Source: Ignavibacteria bacterium
GTDB taxonomy: Bacteria > Bacteroidota > Ignavibacteria > Tepidaquicellales > Tepidaquicellaceae
Assembly (NCBI GenBank): GCA_016710985.1
Contig: JADJTX010000027.1
Location: forward strand, 1 to 17,842
Length of the DNA: 17,842 bases
Reading direction: 5' to 3'
Shown: piece after piece, positions 8,331-16,600 of the stretch
How the letters are laid out: each line of letters starts with the position of its first letter
How positions within the stretch are numbered: the first letter of the stretch is position 1
Program-made: the position numbers and the translations under genes
Notes under the pieces: generated by a model
Told to the model about the DNA's origin: nothing
Seen by the model: only the letters and a program-made list of their open reading frames with translations
Databases searched by the model: none

Positions 8331-8338
8331 TCTGGTAA
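8315..8338 (+). pseudogene. remnant of a RelE/ParE-type toxin start
   Basis: ATG 8315 overlaps the antitoxin end by 16 bases and reads MAKKVIW before a TAA at 8336-8338. 'M-x-x-K-V-I-W-S' is a common opening of RelE/ParE toxins in this lineage, and a start overlapping the antitoxin stop is the usual gene order. Downstream bases in all three frames run into stops within a few codons ('KLTNYNFIFS' then stop), so the toxin body is missing, not merely frameshifted. The assignment rests on seven residues plus context. Confidence 0.45.
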
Positions 8339-8361
8339 ATTAACAAACTATAATTTCATAT

Positions 8362-8547
8362 TTAGTTAACTATAAATAATATTAGAAAAATTAATCCGAA
8401 GAATACAATTCCTCCAAAGTATATTAAAATAACTCCGCTGGCAATACTTTCATTTTTTTTAGGATACTTATTTAATGTAAACAATTTCAAAGCGTACTTT
8501 CCAACATTGTAAAAAATAATATCTCTTAAAAACTCAATTTATATCAT
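8362..8547 (-). CDS. small membrane protein, hypothetical
   Basis: The minus strand reads 'EFLRDIIFYNVGKYALKLFTLNKYP' and then a strongly hydrophobic 'GVILIYFGGIVFFGLIFLIL' ending 'FIVN'. It is about 60 residues, with a basic N-terminal half and one long or two short membrane segments at the C-terminus. The stop is at 8362-8364. An ATG at 8547 needs one indel near 8540 to reach the frame; otherwise the frame opens at ATT 8538. The 'FYxVGKYxLKLxTLxKYP' opening is the type seen in unnamed short inner-membrane proteins of Bacteroidota; no function can be given. It is convergent with the antitoxin. Confidence 0.5.
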
Positions 8548-8548
8548 T

Positions 8549-8569
8549 TAATTCCTAATTCTTAATTAT
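8549..8569. repeat. three-unit heptamer run (TAATTNN)
   Basis: TAATTCC, TAATTCT and TAATTAT follow each other directly. The run is short and AT-rich, so chance is possible. It is kept because it shares the period and the AATT core with the arrays at 10521-10589 and 12375-12426. Confidence 0.45.
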
Positions 8570-8581
8570 TTTGTTGATTGG

Positions 8582-8606
8582 ATTCCCGACAAAAGCATTC
8601 GGGAAT
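8582..8606. repeat. ATTCCCGA...TCGGGAAT inverted repeat
   Basis: Perfect 8-bp arms (8582-8589 and 8599-8606) enclose a 9-base loop. It sits between two heptamer runs, 63 bases beyond the stop of the first M3 peptidase gene. It resembles the dispersed 'GTCATTCCCG' intergenic palindromes found in many bacteria. A terminator role is possible but there is no clear T tract. Confidence 0.65.
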
Positions 8607-8620
8607 GACAACAGTGTTTC

Positions 8621-8669
8621 TTGTAACTTATAACTTGTAATTCATAATTTGTAATTTGTAGTTCCTGAT
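8621..8669. repeat. seven-unit degenerate heptamer array at the stop of the first M3 gene
   Basis: The units are TTGTAAC, TTATAAC, TTGTAAT, TCATAAT, TTGTAAT, TTGTAGT and TCCTGAT, with no indels. The last base is shared with the TAA stop (8669-8671 on the minus strand) of the peptidase gene. The gene-proximal unit is the most diverged. Confidence 0.85.
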
Positions 8670-10374
8670 TAAAATTTACTGTCATCAATACTATCAATGT
8701 AAGTCTCAATCTCTTTCGCAAGCTTCTTTATCACACCCTCTTCAAATGGTGATTCAAGATTTCCATATTTTACTAACTCAAGGAATGACATGCTTCCTCC
8801 CGCTTCACAGAGTTTTATATAATCGCTCAACACATTTTTGAATTCTCCATCGCCGTTTACAATTGCTTTGCTCCAATACTGATAAGCACAGATCTGGGCA
8901 AGACAATAATCTATATAATAGAAAGGATCTTCGTAAATATGTGATTGTTTTTGCCACCTTCCTCCGTTTTCTAAAAATTCACTATCGCCATATTCCAGAT
9001 AAGGCATATAAATTTTCTCAAGCTCTCTCCAGTTTGATTTTCTTTCATCTGGAGAAGCGAATGGGTTTTCATATACCCAGTGCTGAAAGTGATCTACAAG
9101 AACTCCGTATGGAAGAAAATTTACACTTCCAATTATGTGAGAGAATTTAAATTTATCGGTATCCTTTTAAAAAATAAATTCATCCATGGATATGTAAGAA
9201 ATTCCATGCTCATTGAGTGTATCTCACTTGCATCGAATGATGGCTCAAGGTATTCTGACAATTCCATGTTTCTGCTTTTATATCTCTGAAAAGCATGACC
9301 TGCTTCATGAGTTAAAACCTCTACATCACCACTTGTCCCGTTCATATTTGAAAATATATACGGACTTTTATATTTAGGAATATAATCACAGAACCCGCCT
9401 AAATATTTTCCTTGTCTGTTTTCTAAATCCATCAGTTCATTCTTTATCATATAATCGAAAAATTCCGATGTTTCCTGCGAAAGTTCATCATACATGATTT
9501 TACCGTTATCCATTATCCATTCATAATTTCCTTTTGGAGTTGCATTACCAAATTTGAACTGTAATGGAATATCATAAATCATCAGCTTTTCCAAACTTAA
9601 TCTCTTTCTTTGCTTCTCACTTAATTTTGTTGCAAGTGGTACAAAATATTTCAGAATATTTTTCCTGAACTGCTCCACATTTTTTTGATCATAATCGTAT
9701 CTTTCCATTCTCGCATAACCTGTCTCAACAAAATTTTTGCTTCCAAGCTTTTCTGATATGTTATTTCTTAATTTTACAAGTTTATCAAACAATTCATCAA
9801 AAGATTTACTGTTGTCTGAATAAAATTTCCAGTATGCATCAAAAGCTTTTTTTCTTGTTTCCTTATCTGCAGACTCCATGAAAGCCATTACCCCGTTCAA
9901 ATTTCTTTCTTTGCCATCGAAGTTAATTTTTGCCGAAGATTGTAGCTTTGCATAATCAGTGGCTAAACGATTTTCCTCCTGAAGGTCTTCAACAATAGAA
10001 TTATTCATACATTTATTCTTAAGCTCTGCCTTTATAAATATCTGTTTCCCGTACTTTTCAATCAGCTGCTCTTTGTACTTGCAGCTTACTAAGACCTTGT
10101 AAAACTCATTTGCATAATCTTCAAATACAGGTTTACTATTGTCAAAATAAACAAACTCTTCTTCATAACTTTCGTTTGTTTCATCAATTGAATAATTTAT
10201 AGATGCAATCACGCTCATAGAATTAAATTCATTTTTTAGATCATTAATACTGCCAATTACGGAATCTTCTTCTTCAAAGCTCTTTGCATTTTTAAAGCTG
10301 TTTATTAGCTCTGTAAATTTTTTACCGGCTTCATTTATGTCAGGTCTTACATATTTCATTTCGGAATATTTCAT
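8669..10374 (-). CDS. M3 family oligoendopeptidase (copy A), one frameshift
   Basis: This is a zinc metallopeptidase of about 568 residues of the 'M3, not PepF' oligoendopeptidase type, which cleaves short peptides in the cytoplasm; no signal peptide is seen. ATG 10374 gives 'MKYSEMKYVRPDINE'. The zinc motif is HEAGH at residues 356-360, with the third ligand Glu at about 384 in 'DASEIHSMSMEF'. 'KYKSPYIFSNMNGT' precedes it. The C-terminus has 'FYYIDYCLAQICAYQYW' and 'GGSMSFLELVKYGNLESPF', typical of the M3 catalytic fold. One base is missing near 9165 (within 'FFK|EDTDKFKF'), and the frame resumes to TAA at 8669. It is paralogous to the next gene and has the same span (1706 bases). A heptamer array abuts its stop. 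Confidence 0.93.
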
Positions 10375-10520
10375 GATAAAATCCTAATTTTAAATTTTAT
10401 TTTTTAACTCCTAAACTGGTATACCAATAAGTTTATTATTTTTGTATTAAATTTTAAAATACAATTATAGAATACAGAATTCCTAAAAAAATATTGAAGT
10501 AAATCGAAGGTCATTTTTAA

Positions 10521-10589
10521 ATAACTCGTAACTTGTAACCCATAACTCGTAATTCGTAATTTGTAATTTCTAATTTCTAATTCCTGATT
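10521..10589. repeat. nine-unit heptamer array at the stop of the second M3 gene
   Basis: After a partial ATAACT come CGTAACT, TGTAACC, CATAACT, CGTAATT, CGTAATT, TGTAATT, TCTAATT, TCTAATT and CCTGATT, with no indels. The last unit overlaps the TAA of the peptidase gene (10588-10590, minus strand). It lies about 150 bases upstream of the first peptidase gene, so it sits between the two paralogues. Confidence 0.9.
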
Positions 10590-12293
10590 AAAATTTACTG
10601 TCATCAATACTATCAATGTAAGTCTCAATCTCATTCACTAATTTCTTTATCACACTTTCTTCAAACGGTGAATCTAAGTTTGCGTACTTTACCAGTTCAA
10701 GAAAAGACATACTTCCGCCCGCGCTGCAAAGCTTAATGTAATCATTCAAAGCGGTTGCAAACTGGCCGTTGCCGTGATGAATGGCTTTACTCCAAAACTG
10801 AAACGCACAGATCTGCGCAAGACAGTAATCAATATAATAAAACGGACTCTCATAAATATGCATCTGTCTCTGCCATCTTCCGCCTTTTTCCAAAAAATCA
10901 TTACCGTCATAATCATAGTATGGCAAATATACTTTTCAAGCTCTCTCCATTTTGCTTTTCGTTCATCAGGAGTTGCATTTGGATTTTCATAGATCCAGTG
11001 CTGAAAATCATCAACAAGTACACCGTAAGGAATGAATAAGATCGAATCTATAAGATGTGAATATTTAAACTTATCCGTGTCCTCTTTAAAAAATAAATTC
11101 ATCCACGGATGAGTCAGGAATTCCATACTCATTGAATGTATTTCAGCTGCTTCGCTCGAAGGGAAATGATATTCGCTCAGATCAAAGTGTCTGCTTGAAT
11201 ATGCCTGGAAAGCGTGACCCGCTTCGTGTGTCAGTACAGTTATGTCATCTTCAGTTCCGTTCATGTTGGCAAATATATAAGGGCTCTTGTATTTTGAAAT
11301 GAAGCTGCAATAACCGCCTGTGTCTTTTCCTTTTCTGATATAGACATCCATAAGCTCATTGTTCATCATGAAATCATAGAACTCTTCCGTCTGTTTCGAA
11401 AGCTCTGAATACATTTTCCTGCCGTTGTTCATTATCCACTCGGGCGAGCCTTTAGGTGTAGCGTTACCATTTTTAAATAAAACTTTAATGTCATAGTACT
11501 TTAACTTATCGAGGCCTAAACGCTTCCTTTGCTGGTCACGCAGCTTTACTGTCAGGGGAACAATATACTTCTTAACATTTTCACGGAAGACTGCAACATT
11601 TTTTTCGTCATACCCTGATCTTTCCATTCTCTGATATCCTGCTTTGATGAAGTTTTTGTATCCGAGCTTCTTTGCAATTACATCTCTGAGTTTTACGACT
11701 TCATCATAAATAGAATCAAACTCTTTGAATTTTCTGAAAAGAAATTCCAGTATGCTTCCGATGCTTTTTTTCCTTTCGTCTCTGTCCTTCGATTTCATGA
11801 AAGGATCAAGCTCCTGCAGGTTTCTTTCCTTGCCGTCAAAATTAATTGATGCCGAAGCAATTAATTTCGTGTACTTGCTTCCGAGATGATTTTCTTTTTT
11901 TAATTCTTCTATAACCTCAGGATTTATTACGCTTATCTTAAATTCAGCAATTTCAAAAAATTGTTTGCCGTATTTTTTAATTAATTCATCTTTGTATTTC
12001 GATCCCACAAGCAGTTTATAGAATTCATTCAGATATTCCATATATACAGGGAAGTTATCATCAAAATAATTTTCCTCTTCTTCATAAGCTTTATTTGTGG
12101 TATCATTTGAATAGTTTATGCTGGCAATCGCTCCCATCGATTCAAATTCGGTTCTGAATTCAGTAATTTTCTTTATGACTTCATCCTGCTTTTCAAAACT
12201 TTCCGCAGCTTTGAACTCTGCTGTAAATTCTTTCAGATGTTTTACGACCTCATTTATATCAGGTCTGGTGTATTTCATTTCGGAGTACTTCAT
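10588..12293 (-). CDS. M3 family oligoendopeptidase (copy B), frameshifted
   Basis: A tandem paralogue of the previous gene, with the same 1706-base span and the same start, 'MKYSEMKYTRPDINE'. Zinc motif HEAGH is at residues 356-360, with the Glu ligand in 'AAEIHSMSMEFLT'; 'KYKSPYIFANMNGT' and the C-terminal 'FYYIDYCLAQICAFQFW' and 'GGSMSFLELVKYANLDSPF' are present. A base is missing near 10938 ('LEK|VYLPYYDYDG'). There is also a compensating pair of indels at about 11722-11772. The frame as written gives 'SIGSILEFLFRKFK', while the neighbouring frame gives 'KASEAYWNFFSENSKEFD', which matches copy A ('KAFDAYWKFYSDNSKSFD'). By eye the copies are a little over half identical in protein, but their last 52 bases are identical. 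Presumed cytoplasmic peptide turnover. Confidence 0.93.
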
Positions 12294-12374
12294 TTATGTT
12301 TCCTGTTTAATTTTTATTTTAATTTTTCGTAAAATACAAAAGTATATGTTACTTTTATAGTCTGTATGAATGGT

Positions 12375-12426
12375 AATTAATAAATTAATAATTAATAATT
12401 AGGAATTAGGAGAATTACGAATTGAG
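12375..12426. repeat. AATTNNN heptamer array, inverted relative to 10521-10589
   Basis: The units include AATTAAT (three), AATTAGG (two), AATTACG and AATTGAG, with a one-base and a two-base slip. On the + strand it reads AATTACG-type units, the reverse complement of the CGTAATT units beyond the stop of M3 copy B. The two arrays thus flank copy B as imperfect inverted repeats. It lies about 80-130 bases upstream of copy B's start. Confidence 0.7.
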
Positions 12427-12453
12427 ATTGGAAAACATCATATCACATGTGAG

Positions 12454-12481
12454 GTTTGACGTTTGACGTCCGACGTTTGAT
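12454..12481. repeat. four-unit heptamer array (GTTTGAC) at the stop of the 12483 gene
   Basis: GTTTGAC, GTTTGAC, GTCCGAC and GTTTGAT are four units without indels. The array ends one base before the minus-strand stop codon at 12483-12485. Its sequence is unrelated to the other arrays; only the period and position are shared. Confidence 0.85.
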
Positions 12482-12482
12482 A

Positions 12483-12817
12483 CTAAGCAATTCTGTAAAT
12501 CAGTATGCAGAGGGTTATGATGAAAATAGTTGTATAAATAAGTTTGTTATATTTAGCCAGCCAGTTTGGTAGAAAGATGTCAAAGTTTGCTTTATCTGAA
12601 TCAGAATATCTGCGGGCAATTAAAGTAAGAGGACACATTTTACTAAAGATAGTAAGGACAACGCCTTCTAAAATAATTATACCAATCCCGCCCAGACTAG
12701 TATATCGATCTTATTTGCAATGACGGCATAAAGCATATAGAATATCACAACATTAAACATAAGCCATATTACTGTATGTATTAATTTGACGATTGTCAGT
12801 TTTGTTGTACTTTTCAT
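12483..12817 (-). CDS. conserved integral membrane protein, one frameshift
   Basis: ATG 12817 gives 'MKSTTKLTIVKLIHTVIWLMFNVVIFYMLYAVIANKI'. One base is missing near 12690, and the protein continues 'GIIILEGVVLTIFSKMCPLTLIARRYSD', 'ANFDIFLPNWLAKYNKLIYTTIFIITLCILIYRIA' and stops at 12483. Total length is about 111 residues with four predicted membrane helices. The 'CPLTxIARxYSxSxxxNFDIxLPxWLAKYN' segment between helices 2-3 and 4 looks like a conserved small membrane family of Bacteroidota that I cannot name. No function can be given. It lies downstream of the OsmC gene on the same strand, 109 bases apart. Confidence 0.72.
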
Positions 12818-12926
12818 TTCAGGACCGAATATCTGCTGTATGCCTCTGTCAGTTCAATGCAGGATTCAGACGAGAATATTTATTCAAATGACTGTTATCA
12901 ATTCCAGGATGATATTAATCAGTCTT

Positions 12927-13415
12927 TTATGGCTGATCCATATCGACAAGTGAACTTACTTCCGCTACCTCTACTACAGGTATCATGGTAATTTTTGATT
13001 TTATGGAATTTGTAATTAAACAGCCCGTTTCCGATTTCAGTAAAACCCTTAAAGCTCTTTCCCTGTCTTTTTCATGAACGATAACGACAGTCGGCTCAAG
13101 GATTATTTCAGTCATCATGAATTTCCCATGTTCCTGATCAAGCTTTCCTTTTGATTTACAGCTAAAGCTGATAAACTCCAGCTTAGAGTTATCTGCAATT
13201 GCAAGGAATGTTGTCATAAGACAACTGCTTACAGCTGCAGTGAATAAATGTTCAGGAGACCATATAAACGGTATCCCTTTAGGAAACTCAGGCGGAGTGG
13301 CTACTTCTATGCAGCCGTTTGATTCACCATTTGAGTTTGCCAATTCCGGTGAACACATTACGCCTTTGCGGTCTTTATCCCAGTTTACTTCTACATTGTA
13401 ATAGTGTGATTCCAT
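12927..13415 (-). CDS. OsmC family protein
   Basis: An intact 162-residue protein. It shows the OsmC/Ohr signature: the first cysteine in 'HLFTAAVSSCLMTTF' (C65) and the second in 'SETGCLITNSIKS' (C132), at the usual family spacing. Ohr and OsmC proteins reduce organic hydroperoxides with a reactive Cys pair; other OsmC-family members have unknown substrates. 'WSPEHLF' is the conserved segment before the first Cys. It is cytoplasmic, with no signal peptide. The upstream region carries a CRP/FNR-like inverted repeat. Its neighbours are a membrane protein downstream and a carbonic anhydrase upstream, all on the minus strand but widely spaced, so separate transcription is likely. Confidence 0.9.
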   Translation of the reverse strand: MESHYYNVEVNWDKDRKGVMCSPELANSNGESNGCIEVATPPEFPKGIPFIWSPEHLFTAAVSSCLMTTFLAIADNSKLEFISFSCKSKGKLDQEHGKFMMTEIILEPTVVIVHEKDRERALRVLLKSETGCLITNSIKSKITMIPVVEVAEVSSLVDMDQP

Positions 13416-13865
13416 TTTATTTGTTTTTTTTAATTTTCAAATTTTAAATCCTCTGCACTTTATATCTGAACAGTGGTTCGAGCAAATTCCTAATGCTTTC
13501 ATTACAAATTTACAAATATTAATATGCTTTGTCTGTGACTTATGTCATAGGATTTAAATATTTTTTACGGCGGGATTTGAATGAAATGCAAAAATCTTTG
13601 CAGGATTGTCTGATCAAAAATTTCTGCCCTTGATGATTAAGAGTAAACCATGCCGATAAATATCCAAACGGGATATAGTAACGGAAATAGCACAGGAACA
13701 CATTTAACAATAAAGTTTTTGCTTTGTGTCTTTGTGTGAAAACACTCGGTCATAAGCCAGCTAAATTCCTTGAAAAAAATAAACGTTTTGGACTAATGTG
13801 GTTTTGTTGCAGTTGGTTTAAAGTTATGAATAGTGCGGGCTGCAGTAGGCTGAAGGTTGGAAAGA
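13416..13865. other. 450-bp gene-free region between the OsmC and carbonic anhydrase genes
   Basis: No credible gene was found on either strand. It is AT-rich, holds a CRP/FNR-like site at 13534-13549, and has a short reiteration CTTTGTGTCTTTGTGTG at about 13721-13737, a type of phrase that recurs between genes in Bacteroidota-group genomes. I saw no clear terminator for the carbonic anhydrase gene. Confidence 0.6.
13534..13549 (-). promoter_or_regulatory. candidate CRP/FNR-family operator upstream of the OsmC gene
   Basis: TGTGA-N6-TCATA (13534-13549) differs by one base from the perfect CRP-type palindrome TGTGA-N6-TCACA and contains the symmetric core TGACTTATGTCA. It sits about 120-135 bases upstream of the OsmC start codon. 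This is a single site judged by eye, so chance is possible. Confidence 0.3.
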
Positions 13866-14489
13866 TCATTCATAAAAGATCACCTGCCCTGTTTCCACGT
13901 CGTATAATCCGCCTATGATCTTGATCTCATTTGCCTGCTCCATTTCATTGAGAATTTTACTTTGCTCTTTTATTTTTTGAACTGTTATGGAAACATTGTT
14001 CACAGTAACATTATGAAGGAAGCTTTCATTGTTAGCGGTTCTGTCGGTAAGTGTTTCTGTTTCTTTTTCAATGGCAGGTTTGATTTTGTTTAGTAAAGCG
14101 GTTACGTTTCCAAGAACAATATTATTGCAGGCTCCTTCTATGGCTCCGCATTTTGTATGGCCGAGTACAACAATAAGCTTTGATCCCGCTATCTTGCAGG
14201 CAAACTCCATGCTGCCTAATATATCTTCGTTTAGTATATTGCCAGCAATACGAATGCTGAAAATATCACCTAATCCCTGATCGAATATCAGCTCGGCTGA
14301 AGTTCTCGAATCAATGCAGCTGAGTATTGCTGCAAAAGGAAATTGTCCTGAAGATGTCTCGTTAACCTGCTGCAGCAGGTTGCGGTGCGCCTTGATGTTG
14401 TTAATGAATCTCTTGTTCCCCTCCTTTAGTATTTCAAGAGCATGTTCGGGAGAAAGAATGCCCTGTGTTTCCTTCGTATGAGTTCTCAA
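13866..14489 (-). CDS. beta-class carbonic anhydrase
   Basis: An intact 207-residue protein that interconverts CO2 and bicarbonate. Zinc ligands are visible: Cys58 in 'ILSCIDSR', and His111 and Cys114 in 'VLGHTKCGA'. The Asp60-Arg62 dyad of the CxDxR motif is present, as are 'ELIFDQGLGDIFSIRIAGN' and 'IIGGLYDVETGQVIF', the usual family segments. No signal peptide is seen, so it is presumably cytoplasmic. ATG 14489 gives 'MRTHTKETQG', and the family domain starts at 'PEHALEILKEGNKRF'. It stands alone on the minus strand, with gaps of about 220 and 450 bases on its sides. Confidence 0.95.
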   Translation of the reverse strand: MRTHTKETQGILSPEHALEILKEGNKRFINNIKAHRNLLQQVNETSSGQFPFAAILSCIDSRTSAELIFDQGLGDIFSIRIAGNILNEDILGSMEFACKIAGSKLIVVLGHTKCGAIEGACNNIVLGNVTALLNKIKPAIEKETETLTDRTANNESFLHNVTVNNVSITVQKIKEQSKILNEMEQANEIKIIGGLYDVETGQVIFYE

Positions 14490-14712
14490 TATATGAATAT
14501 TCTAAATGTTAGTTTTATGGTCAGAAAGTACTTCATTGAACATCCAAAGTATTCTCCCGGTCAGATAAAATTATTTTTACTAACATAAAATTTCCAATCG
14601 ACATAAAATAGGGAAAGGAAAAGTTCGGTTGGGCTGGTCCTAACCACCTGAAGAAAGAATTTTATTTAATCTCAGAATATGATCGCGGGACTGCAGCGGT
14701 TCAGCTTTCTCA

Positions 14713-15403
14713 TCATTTATCCTTTTTCTTCTTCGGCTTTATCATAATGTATAAAAAGGATTTTGCAAATCCGACTACTAATCCGAATGAAAAAATCCAT
14801 TATGTCCGGACCTTCATTCATGAATGCATACCTTAACTTTAAGCTTGGATACAATAAGTTTTTGTCATCTCTGAAAGAATATCCGTAAGACAATTCCGGA
14901 AAGTACCCGTATCTGTCAAAGTCTGTAAAATACCCGCCGCCTATTGTAATCACTGAAGATTCTACAGGAGATTTTGCATAATTTATTTTACTCTTCAATA
15001 GTATGTCATACTTCAATGCCGCCCGGAATATGTTTTGATTCTGTTCAAAGTCTACCCATGAATATTCAACCGATGTCCGGAGCTGTCCTAATTTTCCGAA
15101 TCCGAGAGAAACTTCCTTTGTCCATCCCCATTTTAATTTACCATTAATTTCCGCGGACAGAATCGGATTAATTGCATACAAAAATATAAACATCAGCCAT
15201 GCATCCGCTTCTTCAGTCCAATCCTCTGTTTTCGGTAAAACCGGGAAAGGATTTCTTTCAGTTTCTTTTGATCCGGGAAAACTGAATTAAATTCAAATTG
15301 ATGTATATCCCTTAAGTTTGGGAATGATGGTAGATTGGGAAAGAATTAAATTATTCTGAAGAACAAAGAATACAATCATAATATAAAACCATTTGCTTAT
15401 CAT
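14713..15403 (-). CDS. secreted beta-rich envelope protein, frameshifted
   Basis: I place the start at ATG 15403: 'MISKWFYIMIVFFVLQNNL' then 'ILSQS' is a good signal peptide with cleavage after 'LSQ'. Two frame changes near 15290-15310 lead to 'KTEDWTEEADAWLMFIFLYA', and then an open run of about 150 residues with alternating patterns ('LRTSVEYSWVDFEQNQ', 'VITIGGGYFTDFD', 'FPELSYGYSFRDD', 'LKLRYAF'). Near 14790 a third shift replaces 'FIRISSRICK' by the more plausible 'SFGLVVGFAKSFLYIMIKP' and a lysine-rich end with tandem TGA stops at 14713. It is probably a periplasmic or outer-membrane beta-barrel-like protein; I do not recognise a family. It lies 49 bases after the lipoprotein gene, likely in the same operon. 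Confidence 0.62.
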
Positions 15404-15452
15404 CACGATACAATTTAGATTTGAGATCCAAACAAATAATAATCAAAACTTA

Positions 15453-15867
15453 TCAGTTCCTCCGTGCCTCCCATGTTCCTTTATAACCCGGATTTTGCAG
15501 AGTGTCGGTGAAAGTGCCTGATGCATAACCGGCTCCCATCAGCTCAGTAAACGAACCAATGATTTTCCTGTAACAGGAGCTGAGCATGAATCTGCCAAAG
15601 CCACCGGTAGATCTCCGTAACCTGAAACATCACCTTTAATATAGAATACATTTCCTGTTTCCATTACTGTGACCTTTCCGCAAAAGCCCTGTATCCTGAA
15701 TTAATATATTAGAGCTGGCAAATACTGACCCGTTATCGTGGCTGAAAGTAAATTTCCAGTTGCCGCTGTATGGTACAATCTGGCCGATCGGCGTTTCGCA
15801 ACCTGTATTCAGCGCAGCAAAGATATAAGCAAGTGCCGTAATTAATAATATTTTTGATCAGTTTCAT
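15453..15867 (-). CDS. small lipoprotein, frameshifted
   Basis: ATG 15867 follows a GGGAG ribosome site inside the end of the upstream gene. With one frame fix the N-terminus reads 'KILLITALAYIFAALNTGCETPIG', a type II signal peptide with Cys at about residue 24 (a loose lipobox NTG-C). The mature part is beta-rich: 'GNWKFTFSHDNG', 'GFCGKVTVMETGNVFYIKGDVSGYG', 'GSFTELMGAGYASGTFTDT' and 'GTWEARRN' at the end. It is about 137 residues. The closing 'ASGTF...GTWEA' motif is seen in small lipoproteins with repeat-like beta sandwiches. Frame breaks fall near 15850, 15695 and 15565. It starts one base after the stop of the outer-membrane barrel gene, so the two are almost surely co-transcribed and translationally linked. 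Confidence 0.68.
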
Positions 15868-15868
15868 T

Positions 15869-16558
15869 TTAAAATCTCCCTGTCCAGCCAATTGAAAAAT
15901 TTATGCTATTGTTGCTGATGTCAAGCGCATCATTGAAATCAGGATCATCAACGATGTTAGTGAGACCAAGATCATACCGTATGTCTATCAGGAAACCTTT
16001 ATATACAATACCTCCTGCAAAATCAGCCCCGCATCTGTTCCGGTAAGACTGTTTGAAATATCTCTTTCTGTATCAAGATACTGATACACTGTCTGATTTT
16101 CGATTTTCAGATGCGCTTAGCTTTTGAAAGATATCCGCCTGCATTAAAGTATGCTTTGCTTTCATTTGAATTTTGCTGAACGGAAGATTCAGCCGAGGAA
16201 GCAGCGAAAACCGAATATAGTTAATGCGGTATTTCTGTAAGACCTTTCAATGTAAGTAAGATCTGTTGAGGAATAAGTATTGATATTTGTTATCCCTCCT
16301 TTGTTAGTATACTGACCCTGAAGCTTTACACTGAAATTTCTTTCAAAATCATACGCTGCGAACATTCCAAGATTGAAACCGGTTTTGGCATCGTTGGAAT
16401 ATGATGTATCCAGGTAATTGCTTCCGGTTTCGTATGTGTAGGAATTTGTACTAAAGCTTACACCTGAGAATATTCCGAAGTTCATTTTTCCTGCTGAGTA
16501 ATGCCGGATGCAGTGATAAGAAATAAAGCACTACCTGTATTCGAAAAGTATTTTTCAT
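15869..16558 (-). CDS. PorT-like outer-membrane beta-barrel protein, frameshifted
   Basis: ATG 16558 opens 'MKNTFRIQVVLYFLSL', a signal peptide that shifts frame near 16500. The mature protein reads 'MNFGIFSGVSFSTNSYTYE', 'GFNLGMFAAYDFERNFSVKLQGQYTNKGG', 'AYFNAGGYLSK', 'FAGGIVYKGFLIDIRYDLGLTNI' and ends 'NNSINFSIGWTGRF'. The Gly/aromatic alternation and the 'GxxxGxFxxYxFxxxFSxxxxxxYxxKG' block are those of the PorT-like outer-membrane barrel family (about 220-230 residues), common in Bacteroidota. The function of most members is unknown. At least four frame breaks lie at about 16500, 16230, 16115 and 16030. It is the first gene of a probable three-gene operon with the lipoprotein and the secreted protein. 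Confidence 0.75.
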
Positions 16559-16600
16559 GATTTGTCAGATTTAATTTCATGAGAATGATTATTTATTTTA

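Noticed and set aside
12118..12360. + strand ORF over the start of M3 copy B
   Set aside because: It is antisense to a well-supported peptidase, with no family-like content.
14628..14646. Hairpin as terminator of the 14713 gene
   Set aside because: The stem GGTT-GG/CC-AACC is interrupted and has no T tract on the minus strand.
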